Origin: JBFHQE01 sp041592335
GTDB taxonomy: Bacteria; Pseudomonadota; Gammaproteobacteria; Thiohalobacterales; Thiohalobacteraceae
NCBI GenBank assembly: GCA_041592335.1
Contig: JBFHQE010000012.1
Coordinates: 30,170-94,169 of the forward strand
DNA length: 64,000 nucleotides
Reading direction: 5' to 3'
Shown here in pieces: positions 26,267 to 35,110 of this stretch. The position numbers and the translations under genes were made by a program. How positions within the stretch are numbered: position 1 is the stretch's first letter; every line of letters starts with the position of its first letter. Below the pieces are notes generated by a model. The model was not told where the DNA came from. It saw only the letters and a program-made list of their open reading frames with translations, and made no database searches.

Positions 26267-27538
26267 ATGAGCAATGATCGAAACGGCAAGAGCGATGACG
26301 GAAAACTGCTTTACTGCTCCTTCTGCGGAAAAAGCCAGCACGAAGTACGTAAACTGATCGCTGGGCCGTCCGTATTCATCTGCGATGAATGTGTCGAACT
26401 CTGTAACGACATCATTCGTGAAGAAATGCAGGAAAAGACCGGTGCCAGTGGTGCCAAGCTGCCCAAGCCGCGGGAAATCAACGAGGTTCTCGACGAATAC
26501 GTTATCGGTCAGGACAGTGCCAAGAAGGTGCTTTCCGTGGCTGTCTACAACCACTACAAGCGTCTTGAAGCACGTCAGCGCAAGGAAGAGGTTGAACTTT
26601 CCAAGAGTAACATCCTGCTGATCGGTCCAACCGGTTCCGGCAAGACCTTGCTGGCCGAAACCTTGGCCAGATTACTGAACGTGCCTTTCACCATTGCCGA
26701 TGCCACGACGCTGACCGAGGCCGGTTATGTGGGTGAAGACGTCGAAAATATCATTCAGAAGCTGCTGCAGAAATGTGATTACGACGTTGAAAAAGCACAG
26801 ACCGGTATCGTCTACATCGACGAAATCGACAAGATATCCCGCAAGGCGGACAACCCGTCTATTACGCGTGACGTGTCCGGTGAAGGCGTGCAGCAGGCAC
26901 TGTTGAAATTGATCGAGGGCACTGTCGCTTCCGTTCCCCCGCAGGGCGGTCGCAAGCATCCCCAGCAGGAGTTCCTGCAGGTTGATACTGGCAACATTCT
27001 GTTTATCTGTGGCGGCGCATTTGCCGGCCTGGAAAAAATCATCCGTAACCGTTCCGAAAAGGGCGGCATTGGTTTCTCCGCGGTGGTGAAGAGCAAGGAA
27101 GAAACCAAGAGCGTTGGCGAGATACTTTATGAAGTCGAGCCGGAGGATTTAATCGCTTACGGGTTGATTCCGGAATTTGTCGGTCGACTGCCGGTTGTTG
27201 CGACCCTGGCTGAGCTGGATGAAGATGCATTGATTCGGATTCTGACCGAGCCGAAAAATGCCATTACCAAGCAATACGGCAAGCTCTTCGACATGGAAGG
27301 CTGCGAACTGGAATTCCGTGAAGATGCGTTGCGGGCGGTTGCGCGCAAGGCGATGGAACGTAAAACCGGCGCACGCGGCTTGCGTACCATTCTGGAGCAT
27401 GTGTTGCTGGATACGATGTACGAGCTGCCATCCATGGAAAATGTCAGCAAGGTTGTAATCGATGAATCTGTTATTACCGGTGAATCAAAACCTTATATTG
27501 TCTACGACTCAACGGAACAACTCGCGGCATCCGATTAA
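26267..27538 (+). CDS. clpX: ATP-dependent Clp protease ATP-binding subunit ClpX
   Basis: 423 residues (E. coli 424). The N-terminal zinc-binding domain (CSFCGKSQ...CDECVELC) is followed by an AAA+ module with Walker A GPTGSGKT and Walker B VYIDEIDKI, and the pore and sensor regions are intact. It unfolds tagged proteins for ClpP. The 125-base gap from clpP contains a small GTGTC/GGACAC hairpin but no clear promoter. Confidence 0.98.
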   Translation: MSNDRNGKSDDGKLLYCSFCGKSQHEVRKLIAGPSVFICDECVELCNDIIREEMQEKTGASGAKLPKPREINEVLDEYVIGQDSAKKVLSVAVYNHYKRLEARQRKEEVELSKSNILLIGPTGSGKTLLAETLARLLNVPFTIADATTLTEAGYVGEDVENIIQKLLQKCDYDVEKAQTGIVYIDEIDKISRKADNPSITRDVSGEGVQQALLKLIEGTVASVPPQGGRKHPQQEFLQVDTGNILFICGGAFAGLEKIIRNRSEKGGIGFSAVVKSKEETKSVGEILYEVEPEDLIAYGLIPEFVGRLPVVATLAELDEDALIRILTEPKNAITKQYGKLFDMEGCELEFREDALRAVARKAMERKTGARGLRTILEHVLLDTMYELPSMENVSKVVIDESVITGESKPYIVYDSTEQLAASD

Positions 27539-27549
27539 GACACTTCTCA

Positions 27550-27580
27550 TGGCCCGAACTTTTCGGGCCATTTCACTTTT
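27550..27580 (+). terminator. Terminator after clpX
   Basis: A perfect TGGCCCGAA / TTCGGGCCA stem with a 3-base loop and a T-rich tail (TTTCACTTTT). The interrupted T-run suggests moderate strength. Confidence 0.75.
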
Positions 27581-27633
27581 AAAACCCCTGCAATTTCTGG
27601 CGCGGTATTTGCGTCATCTTTCAATTAGAATCA

Positions 27634-27661
27634 TTGAAACGATTCCTTGGCGCCCACATAT
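27634..27661 (+). promoter_or_regulatory. Candidate sigma-32 heat-shock promoter of lon
   Basis: TTGAAA (27634-27639), 14 bases, then CCACATAT (27654-27661), which matches seven of eight positions of the sigma-32 -10 consensus CCCCATnT when n is allowed. It lies 58 bases before lon, a known heat-shock gene in E. coli. Confidence 0.5.
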
Positions 27662-27718
27662 CCTGTCTGTCGACTAGAGTTGGTAACAGGATTACCCCCT
27701 GAGTGAGGTCAGTCTGAA

Positions 27719-30166
27719 ATGAAACAGGATAACGATATGAACGAAACCGAATACGCAGCGATTCCCGTTTTGCCCCTGCGCGATGTGGTGGTCTACCCGC
27801 ACATGGTAATCCCCTTGTTCGTGGGCCGTGAAAAATCCATTCGCGCGCTGGATATCGCAATGCAGGCTGACAAGAAAATACTGCTGGTCGCCCAGAAAAG
27901 CGCCGATGTCGACGACCCCGGCGTGGATGATATTCATGAGATAGGCACTCTATCCAGCATCCTGCAGTTGCTGAAACTGCCCGATGGGACCGTCAAGGTA
28001 TTGGTGGAAGGCGCCGAGCGTGTCCGCATCAAGCAATTCGTCGATCTGGACGAACATTTTTCGGCCGATGTTGAAAAAATTGAGCGTGCCTCGGCAGAGG
28101 AAGAGCGCGAGCTGGAAGTGCTGATGCGTTCCCTGATGAGCCTGTTCGATCAGTATGTGAAACTCAACAAGAAGGTGCCGCCGGAAATCCTGACATCACT
28201 GTCGGGTATTGACGATCCCAGCCGCCTGGCGGATACCATCGCCGCGCACATGTCACTCAAGCTGGAAGAGAAACAGCATATCCTGGAAATCGATTCCATT
28301 CGTGGACGTCTCGAACACCTGATGGGCCTGATTGAAGGCGAGATCGACATTCTCCAGATCGAAAAGCGTATCCGTGGCCGCGTCAAGCAGCAGATGGAAA
28401 AAAGCCAGCGTGAGTATTATCTGAACGAACAGATGAAAGCGATCCAGAAGGAACTGGGTGAGCTTGAAGATGCGCCGAATGAAGTCGAGGAGCTGCAACA
28501 AAAAATCGACAAGGCCGGTATGAGCAAGGAAGCGCAGGAAAAGGCGCAGACCGAACTGAACAAGCTGAAGATGATGTCGCCCATGTCGGCAGAAGCCACC
28601 GTGGTGCGTAACTATATCGACTGGCTGGTCAGCGTGCCCTGGAAAAAGCGCACCAAGATTCGTCATGACCTGGCACTGGCCGAGCAGGTGCTGGAAGAAG
28701 ACCACTACGGTCTGGAAAAAGTTAAGGAACGTATCCTGGAATACCTGGCGGTGCAGCAGCGCGTGCGCAAGCTGAAAGGGCCGATTCTGTGCCTGGTTGG
28801 ACCGCCCGGCGTTGGTAAGACGTCGCTTGGTCGTTCTATCGCGCGTGCCACCAACCGCAAGTTTGTCCGTATGGCGTTGGGCGGTGTCCGAGACGAAGCC
28901 GAGATACGCGGTCACCGTCGTACTTACATAGGTTCACTGCCGGGCAAGATTGTGCAGAACCTGAGTAAGGTTGGTGTGCGTAATCCGCTGTACCTGCTGG
29001 ATGAGATCGACAAGATGGCGATGGATTTCCGGGGCGATCCAAGTTCGGCGCTGCTGGAGGTGCTCGATCCGGAGCAGAACCACACCTTCGCCGATCACTA
29101 TCTGGAAGTGGATTTCGACCTGTCCGACGTCATGTTCGTGGCGACGTCCAACTCCTTTAATATTCCGGCACCGTTGCTGGATCGTATGGAAGTAATCCGC
29201 ATTCCCGGTTATACCGAGGATGAAAAGATCAACATTGCGAAGCGTTACCTGTTGCCCAAACAGATCAAGGCTAACGGTCTGAAAGAAGGCGAACTGGATG
29301 TTTCGGAGGAAACCCTGCGCGATGTTGTGCGTTTCTATACCCGTGAAGCAGGCGTGCGTAACCTGGAACGTGAAGTGGCCAAGATCTGCCGCAAGGTAGT
29401 GAAGCAACTGGTATTGAAAGAATCCGATGTTGAGAAAATCGAAGTTACGCCGGAAAACTTGGACGACTACCTGGGTGTGAAACGCTTCCGCTACGGTCTT
29501 GCCGAAGAGAACGACCAGGTCGGCCAGGTAACAGGTCTGGCCTGGACAGAGGTTGGCGGTGAACTGCTAACGATAGAAGCCGCTATTGTGCCGGGTAAGG
29601 GCCGCTGGACACATACCGGGCAACTGGGCGACGTTATGAAGGAATCCATTCAGGCCGCGACCACGGTTGTTCGCAGTCGTGCCGAATTGCTGGATATCGA
29701 TCCGGATTTCTACCAGAACTACGACATCCATGTTCACGTACCTGAAGGGGCGACACCCAAGGATGGGCCTTCCGCCGGTATCGGTATGTGTACCGCACTC
29801 GTATCTGCTTTGACTAATATACCGGTTAAAGCGAATGTCGCCATGACGGGTGAAATCACCTTGCGTGGCGAGGTGTTGCCGATCGGAGGTTTGAAGGAGA
29901 AGCTGCTGGCGGCTCACCGTGGCGGTATCGAAGTGGTGCTTATTCCGGATGAAAATCGCAAGGATCTGGCTGATATTCCGGATAATGTTAAAGAAAAACT
30001 GGATATCCGTCCGGTCAAGTGGATTGACCAGGTGCTGGAAGTGGCGCTGACGCATATGCCAACTCCGCGTGTCAAGGAAGCGGGCGAGAAACCAGCGGAA
30101 GCGGAAAGCTCCAGTAAAAAGAAATCAGCGAAGGGTAAAGGTAAGTCCAGCGTAACTGCACATTAA
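27719..30166 (+). CDS. lon: ATP-dependent protease Lon
   Basis: 815 residues. An N-terminal substrate domain and coiled coil precede an AAA+ module (Walker A GPPGVGKTS) and a C-terminal protease domain with the Ser685 (DGPSAGIGM) / Lys728 (GGLKEK) dyad, spaced 43 residues apart as in E. coli. The C-terminus is a Lys/Ser-rich tail (SSSKKKSAKGKGKSS). A second ATG at 27737 has the better-spaced AGGA and may be used; it would remove six residues. Confidence 0.97.
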   Translation: MKQDNDMNETEYAAIPVLPLRDVVVYPHMVIPLFVGREKSIRALDIAMQADKKILLVAQKSADVDDPGVDDIHEIGTLSSILQLLKLPDGTVKVLVEGAERVRIKQFVDLDEHFSADVEKIERASAEEERELEVLMRSLMSLFDQYVKLNKKVPPEILTSLSGIDDPSRLADTIAAHMSLKLEEKQHILEIDSIRGRLEHLMGLIEGEIDILQIEKRIRGRVKQQMEKSQREYYLNEQMKAIQKELGELEDAPNEVEELQQKIDKAGMSKEAQEKAQTELNKLKMMSPMSAEATVVRNYIDWLVSVPWKKRTKIRHDLALAEQVLEEDHYGLEKVKERILEYLAVQQRVRKLKGPILCLVGPPGVGKTSLGRSIARATNRKFVRMALGGVRDEAEIRGHRRTYIGSLPGKIVQNLSKVGVRNPLYLLDEIDKMAMDFRGDPSSALLEVLDPEQNHTFADHYLEVDFDLSDVMFVATSNSFNIPAPLLDRMEVIRIPGYTEDEKINIAKRYLLPKQIKANGLKEGELDVSEETLRDVVRFYTREAGVRNLEREVAKICRKVVKQLVLKESDVEKIEVTPENLDDYLGVKRFRYGLAEENDQVGQVTGLAWTEVGGELLTIEAAIVPGKGRWTHTGQLGDVMKESIQAATTVVRSRAELLDIDPDFYQNYDIHVHVPEGATPKDGPSAGIGMCTALVSALTNIPVKANVAMTGEITLRGEVLPIGGLKEKLLAAHRGGIEVVLIPDENRKDLADIPDNVKEKLDIRPVKWIDQVLEVALTHMPTPRVKEAGEKPAEAESSSKKKSAKGKGKSSVTAH

Positions 30167-30193
30167 CAAGTTTCGCTAAGCTGTTATTTCTAG

Positions 30194-30226
30194 AAAATGC
30201 GCAACCTTTGTTGCGCATTTTTTTTG
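30194..30226 (+). terminator. Terminator after lon
   Basis: AAAATGCGCAAC pairs with GTTGCGCATTTT around a 4-base loop and is followed by a T-run. Confidence 0.92.
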
Positions 30227-30234
30227 TTTTCCTG

Positions 30235-30263
30235 TTGACACTGCTATAGGGCGTGGGTAAAGT
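30235..30263 (+). promoter_or_regulatory. Sigma-70 promoter of hupB
   Basis: TTGACA at 30235-30240, a 17-base spacer and TAAAGT at 30258-30263, immediately after the lon terminator and 86 bases before hupB. Confidence 0.65.
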
Positions 30264-30349
30264 CCTCCCCCTGTTTTGTGATAGCTTTACTTCGCTATAC
30301 AAAAAAAGCATGTATTTTTCTTTTCCATTTTTACGAGGGGTTGCCTTTT

Positions 30350-30622
30350 ATGAACAAGACTGAATTGGTTGATGCCATTGCAGAGTCCGCTGACCTGAGC
30401 AAAGCTGATGCGAGTCGTGCAGTTGATGCATTCATCAATACAGTGACGAACACTCTCAAGAATGGCGATCCTGTAACGGTTGTTGGCTTCGGTACTTTCG
30501 AAGTGCGTGACCGTGCAGCCCGCACTGGCCGTAATCCCCAGACCGGTGCAACCATCGAAATCAAAGCTTCACGCGCACCTGCATTTAAAGCTGGCAAAGC
30601 CCTAAAGGATGCAGTAAACTAG
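30350..30622 (+). CDS. hupB: DNA-binding protein HU-beta
   Basis: 90 residues, the exact HU length. The histone-like signature GFGTFEVRDRAARTGRNPQTG is split here as GFGTFEVRDRAA and GRNPQTG; the proline that intercalates into DNA is present. The start is ATG 30350 (MNKTELVDAIAESA) with GAGGGG upstream; an in-frame upstream start at 30278 is not supported. HU bends DNA and organises the nucleoid. It follows lon as usual. Confidence 0.98.
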   Translation: MNKTELVDAIAESADLSKADASRAVDAFINTVTNTLKNGDPVTVVGFGTFEVRDRAARTGRNPQTGATIEIKASRAPAFKAGKALKDAVN

Positions 30623-30634
30623 CGCGCCTCTTCA

Positions 30635-30710
30635 GGGTGCTTAGCTCAGCTGGTAGAGCATCGCCCTTACAAGGCGAGGGTCGGGGGTTCGATCCCCTCA
30701 GCACCCACCA
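30635..30710 (+). tRNA. tRNA-Val (anticodon TAC)
   Basis: A 76-base cloverleaf with acceptor GGGTGCT / AGCACCC, anticodon loop CTTACAA (anticodon TAC) and encoded CCA. It starts 12 bases after the hupB stop, probably on the same transcript. Confidence 0.96.
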
Positions 30711-30718
30711 GTTCGCGC

Positions 30719-30795
30719 GGAGCGGTAGTTCAGTTGGTTAGAATACCGGCCTGTCACGCCGGGGGTCGCGGGTTCGAGCCCCGTCCGCTCCGCCA
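30719..30795 (+). tRNA. tRNA-Asp (anticodon GTC)
   Basis: A 77-base cloverleaf with acceptor GGAGCGG / CCGCTCC, G discriminator, anticodon loop CTGTCAC (anticodon GTC) and encoded CCA, eight bases after tRNA-Val. Confidence 0.96.
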
Positions 30796-30803
30796 CTATT
30801 ATT

Positions 30804-30832
30804 AAGGCGTCCTTCTTGAAGGACGCCTTTTT
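30804..30832 (+). terminator. Terminator after tRNA-Asp
   Basis: A 12-bp stem AAGGCGTCCTTC / GAAGGACGCCTT with a very short loop, followed by TTT. Confidence 0.88.
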
Positions 30833-30903
30833 AGTTTGTAAAGTCGGTTTTCCTGAACCGTATAACGATAAACCATCCACCTGAGAAGATTTAGGGAATT
30901 TCT

Positions 30904-32823
30904 ATGCTGCAGGCAATTCGGGATAAAACCACCGGTATCATCGCTTGGCTGATCATTGGCTTGCTGGTGGTCGTGTTTTCACTCTGGGGTATTGAGTCGT
31001 ACCTGCGTAACGAAACCACCATCTATGCGGCAAAAGTGAACGACGTCGAAATATCCGTGCAGGATTTCCGCTTCGGGCTGCGTCAGCAGGCCAACCGCCT
31101 GCAAATGATGTACGGCTCGCAGTTTGATCGTTCCATGATCAATTCCGCTGAATTCAAGGAAGGCGTCCTGAACGGCCTGGTTGAGCAGGAAGTGCTGGTG
31201 CAGGCCGCAGGCGAAGCCGGCATGGTGATCAGCGATGGTTTCCTGCGGGCGCAAATTCACGGGATGAAAGAGTTCCAGAACGAGCAGGGCGAATTCGATC
31301 CGGAAAAATACCAGCGATTACTGGATAGCCAAGGAATTCCGGCCACCCTGTTTGAACGCGAAATGCGTCGTCAGTTACTGGTCAGCCAGTTGGCCAGTTC
31401 GGTTTCCGGGACAGCCATCGTAACCGACCCGACCATTGACCAGGGATTGAGATTGCAGGGCCAGACGCGTGACGTGCAGTATGTCTCGCTGGCGGTTGCG
31501 CCACGGATAGCTTCGATCCCGGTTACGGAGGAAGAGATAGGCGCTTTCTACGAAGAAAATAAATCCCGCTTCGTTGAACCTGAACAGATTCAGCTGGCCT
31601 ACCTGGATCTGAATCTGGATGACATTGCGACCTCCGTCGAGGTGACTGATGATGAAGTGCGCGCCTTGTATGAGCAACAGAAGGCCAGCCTGGTTTCCGA
31701 TGAACAGCGCCGGGCACGCCACATCCTGATCAAGCTGGACGCGGATGCCGATGAATCGACGCAACTGGCCGCGGAAGCCAAGGCCAGGCAACTGATTGAT
31801 CAACTCAAATCCGGGGCAGATTTTGTCGAGCTGGCGAAACAGGAGTCGGATGACCCGGGTTCCGCCAGTCAGGGCGGGGATCTGGGCTTTTTCGGCCGGG
31901 GTGTTATGGTTCCGGAGTTTGAAGAAGCCGTGTTTGCCATGGGTGAAAACGAGATCACCGATGAGCCGGTGCGCTCCAGCTTCGGTCTGCACGTTATTCA
32001 GGTGACTGGCATTCAGGCCGGTGAAATTCCGGCGTTTGACGAAGTGAAGGATAAGCTGAAAAAACAGGCGCAGCGTACGGCAGCAGAAGACCAGTTTTAT
32101 GAACTGTCCGAATTGTTGGGCACGCACAGTTTCGAGTCACCGGATACCCTGTCGGTAGCGGCGGAGCAAACCGGGCTGGAAATCAAAACCTCGGACTGGT
32201 TCCCCAAGACCGGTGGCAGCGGCATTGCGGCTTACCCCAATGTCACGGCGGCGGCCTTCAGCGAAGATGTGCTGGATGAACGCAACAACAGCCAGATGCT
32301 GGAACTGTCCCCGACGCGGGTAGTGGTGGTGCGGGTGAAGGAACACAAGGCGGCAGAGCAAATTGCACTGGATAATGTTCGTGAACCGATTCGCAGCCAG
32401 TTACAGCGCGATAAGGCGGCCGAGACAGTCAAGCTGGAAGGTGAGGCCATGCTGGCCGAGCTCGAATCCGGCAAGGATCTGGCGACACTGGCAGCGGCTA
32501 AGGAACTGGAGGTCAAAACCGTTGATAGCCTGACCCGCAGCGATGCCAAGGAAGACCGAATGCTGGTGGCGGAAGCTTTCCGTGCGCCACGCCGTAATGA
32601 TAACCAGCCAAGCGTCACCGGCTTCACCCTGCGCAATGGAGATTACATTGTGATGGCTGTGTCCGGTATCGAGGATGGCGTGGTGGATGGGTTTAACGAG
32701 GCAGACAAAATGGCATTTCGCCGCAACATGACCCAATTGCTGGGTCGAGCCGAGATGCAGGCGCTGCTGGCCAGCCTGAAGGCCAGGGCAGAGATCGATC
32801 TCAATCTTGAGGCGGTGTTGTAA
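30904..32823 (+). CDS. ppiD: Periplasmic folding chaperone PpiD
   Basis: 639 residues (E. coli 623). One N-terminal membrane anchor (about residues 13-31) is followed by a SurA-like chaperone region and a parvulin domain (about 265-365, ARHILIKL...GGDLGFFGRGVMVPEFE). PpiD assists proteins emerging from the Sec translocon. The position after hupB and the tRNA pair is conserved. Confidence 0.95.
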   Translation: MLQAIRDKTTGIIAWLIIGLLVVVFSLWGIESYLRNETTIYAAKVNDVEISVQDFRFGLRQQANRLQMMYGSQFDRSMINSAEFKEGVLNGLVEQEVLVQAAGEAGMVISDGFLRAQIHGMKEFQNEQGEFDPEKYQRLLDSQGIPATLFEREMRRQLLVSQLASSVSGTAIVTDPTIDQGLRLQGQTRDVQYVSLAVAPRIASIPVTEEEIGAFYEENKSRFVEPEQIQLAYLDLNLDDIATSVEVTDDEVRALYEQQKASLVSDEQRRARHILIKLDADADESTQLAAEAKARQLIDQLKSGADFVELAKQESDDPGSASQGGDLGFFGRGVMVPEFEEAVFAMGENEITDEPVRSSFGLHVIQVTGIQAGEIPAFDEVKDKLKKQAQRTAAEDQFYELSELLGTHSFESPDTLSVAAEQTGLEIKTSDWFPKTGGSGIAAYPNVTAAAFSEDVLDERNNSQMLELSPTRVVVVRVKEHKAAEQIALDNVREPIRSQLQRDKAAETVKLEGEAMLAELESGKDLATLAAAKELEVKTVDSLTRSDAKEDRMLVAEAFRAPRRNDNQPSVTGFTLRNGDYIVMAVSGIEDGVVDGFNEADKMAFRRNMTQLLGRAEMQALLASLKARAEIDLNLEAVL

Positions 32824-32848
32824 CTTCACCTGACAGGGGGCACCTGAT

Positions 32849-34117
32849 TTGAAACTGCACTGGCAGATCCTGGTCGCACTGGCGCTTGCAGTGATTGCAG
32901 GCACGGTAACCGGTCAGGATGCCAGTCTGTTCGGCGTCACCTTCTACCAGATCTACGAATTCTTCGGTGCCCTGTTTATGAATGCACTGAAGATGATCAT
33001 AGTTCCACTCATCATCTCTTCCATTATTACCGGTATCGCGGGCGTCGGCAGCGGTAGCGCCGTGGGGCGTCTCGGGGGCAAGACACTCGTTTATTACGCG
33101 AGCACCAGCCTGCTGGCGATCCTGGTAGGCCTGTTCATGGTAAACCTGTTCCAGCCGGGCATAGTGGATGGTCAGCCTGCCAGGGATATGATCGGTCTCA
33201 GCGCGGATACAGAGTCCGTTACGGCAAAAGTGGAAGGCAGGGGCGCGGGCGACGTGGTCGAGATTTTCCTGCGTATGATTCCGCCAAATGTGGTCTCTGC
33301 CGCAGCCAACGGGCAGATGCTGGGACTGATTTTCTTCAGTCTGCTCTATGGTTATTTCATGTCGCGCATCGCCGATGAATATGCCGAGCCACAGTTTAAT
33401 TTCTGGCAGGGTGTGTTCGAGATCATGATGCGTATAACCGACCTGGTGATGCGATTCGCGCCGATCGGGGTGTTCGCCCTGGTCGCCAAGGTGGTGGCAA
33501 CCACCGGGCTGGAAGCCTTCAAACCGCTACTGGTGTTCTTCCTGACCACGCTTGCTGCGTTGGCGTTCCATTTTCTGATCACCATGCCTTTGATCCTGTC
33601 GCTGGTTGCACGCGTGAACCCCCTGCGACATTACCAGGCCATGGTGCCGGCATTATTGACTTCCTTTTCCACAGCTTCATCCTCGGCAACCTTGCCGATC
33701 ACCATGGAATGCGTGGAGAAGAATGCCGGGGTTTCGAATCGCACCACCAGCTTTGTGTTGCCGCTCGGTGCGACCGTGAACATGGACGGTACGGCCTTGT
33801 ATGAATGCGTCGCGGCAATGTTTATCGCGCAGGCTTACGGGATTGAGCTGGGCTTCGCTACACAGTTCACGATTGTATTGATCGCCTTGTTAACTTCGAT
33901 TGGCGTGGCCGGTATTCCGGCCGCGAGCCTGGTGGCGATCACCATTATTCTGGCGAGCATTGGGCTGCCTGCCGAGGCAATTGGCCTGATCCTGGCGGTG
34001 GATCGCATCCTTGATATGTGCCGCACCAGCGTGAATGTATTCAGCGATTCCTGTGGCGCGGTGGTGATTGGCAAGCTGGAAGGCGAGGAAGGGATTCTTA
34101 AAGAATCTAAATCTTAA
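32849..34117 (+). CDS. Dicarboxylate/amino acid:cation (Na+ or H+) symporter
   Basis: 422 residues of the DAACS (GltP/DctA) family with about eight membrane helices and two re-entrant loops. The hairpin-1 serine-rich motif STASSSATLP, the TM7 motif NMDGTALYE, and the TM8 tract DRILDMCRTSVNV with substrate-contacting Asp and Arg are present. Start TTG with GGGGG upstream. Substrate (glutamate, aspartate or C4-dicarboxylate) cannot be fixed from sequence by eye. Confidence 0.9.
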   Translation: MKLHWQILVALALAVIAGTVTGQDASLFGVTFYQIYEFFGALFMNALKMIIVPLIISSIITGIAGVGSGSAVGRLGGKTLVYYASTSLLAILVGLFMVNLFQPGIVDGQPARDMIGLSADTESVTAKVEGRGAGDVVEIFLRMIPPNVVSAAANGQMLGLIFFSLLYGYFMSRIADEYAEPQFNFWQGVFEIMMRITDLVMRFAPIGVFALVAKVVATTGLEAFKPLLVFFLTTLAALAFHFLITMPLILSLVARVNPLRHYQAMVPALLTSFSTASSSATLPITMECVEKNAGVSNRTTSFVLPLGATVNMDGTALYECVAAMFIAQAYGIELGFATQFTIVLIALLTSIGVAGIPAASLVAITIILASIGLPAEAIGLILAVDRILDMCRTSVNVFSDSCGAVVIGKLEGEEGILKESKS

Positions 34118-34125
34118 AAACATTT

Positions 34126-34154
34126 CGTCACCCCGGCGAAGGCCGGAATGACGA
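34126..34154. repeat. REP-like extragenic palindrome, copy 2
   Basis: The same core CCGGCGAAGGCCGG as 1966-1994, but with the arm variants exchanged (CGTCACC left, AATGACG right). The non-standard pairs are G-U only in a minus-strand RNA, here the 3' end of the fabI transcript. It lies between the convergent symporter gene and fabI. Confidence 0.7.
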
Positions 34155-34176
34155 AACTCATCAACATAGCTGACAA

Positions 34177-34965
34177 TCAATCAATATCCGGCGAACCACC
34201 ACACATGTTATAGCCGGCATCCACATAAGTGATTTCGCCGGTAATCCCGGAAGCCAGGTCCGAACAGAGAAACGCGGCCACGTTGCCGACTTCTTCAATC
34301 GTTACATTCTTGCGCAACGGCGCATTCTGTTCCGCATAGCTCAACAGTTTACGGAAATTGCTGATACCGGAAGCGGCCAGAGTACGAATGGGCCCGGCGG
34401 AGATGGCATTCACTCGGGTACCTTCCGGCCCGAGACTGTACGCCATGTAACGTACATTGGCTTCCAGGCTGGCCTTGGCAACCCCCATCACGTTATAAGA
34501 AGGCAAAGCGCGTACTGCGCCGAGATAACTCAGGGTCAACAGCGCGCCATTACGGCCTTTCATCATGTCTTCGCCGGCCTTGGCCAGCGCGGTAAAGCTG
34601 TAGGAACTGATGTCATGCGCCATGGCAAAGTTCTCGCGCGTGACGCCTTCCATGTAACTGCCTTTGAGGGCTTCCTGCGGCGCGAAGGCAACCGAGTGGA
34701 CGATAATGTCCAGGCCATCCCAGTGCTGCTTCAGTCCGTCGAACACGGCCTGAATTTCCGCGTCGCTGCTGACGTCGCAGGGCAGGGTAATTTCCGAGCC
34801 CAGTTCAGCGGCGAATTTGGTGACGCGATCCTTGAGCTTGTCGTTCTGATAGGTGAAGGCCAGTTCAGCCCCTTCACGATGCATGGCCTGTGCGATACCC
34901 CAGGCAATTGAGCGATTACTGGCAAGACCTACAATGAGGGCGCGTTTACCGGCGAGAAATCCCAT
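34177..34965 (-). CDS. fabI: Enoyl-[acyl-carrier-protein] reductase FabI
   Basis: 262 residues, identical in length to E. coli FabI. NADH-dependent last reduction of fatty acid elongation, and the target of triclosan. The start is the ATG giving MGFLAGKRALIVG with AGGA upstream; the longer frame to 35004 is rejected. The nucleotide loop GLASNRSIAWG and the catalytic Tyr-x6-Lys (YNVMGVAK) are intact. Confidence 0.97.
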   Translation of the reverse strand: MGFLAGKRALIVGLASNRSIAWGIAQAMHREGAELAFTYQNDKLKDRVTKFAAELGSEITLPCDVSSDAEIQAVFDGLKQHWDGLDIIVHSVAFAPQEALKGSYMEGVTRENFAMAHDISSYSFTALAKAGEDMMKGRNGALLTLSYLGAVRALPSYNVMGVAKASLEANVRYMAYSLGPEGTRVNAISAGPIRTLAASGISNFRKLLSYAEQNAPLRKNVTIEEVGNVAAFLCSDLASGITGEITYVDAGYNMCGGSPDID

Positions 34966-35110
34966 AATGTTGTCCTTTGACTCTGTTGAGCCATGCCGCA
35001 GCATGGCATCCTGTCGAAACCGGGTAAGGTACCGGAAAAGGCCGGAAACGTGAAGGGGAAGTGTCAGAAACTATAGGCTTTTGAGGAGCATATCCCTATA
35101 ATCAAACGCC

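Noticed and set aside
30698..30880. Minus-strand frame reading GLEPATPGVTGR
   Set aside because: Antisense of tRNA-Asp; spurious.
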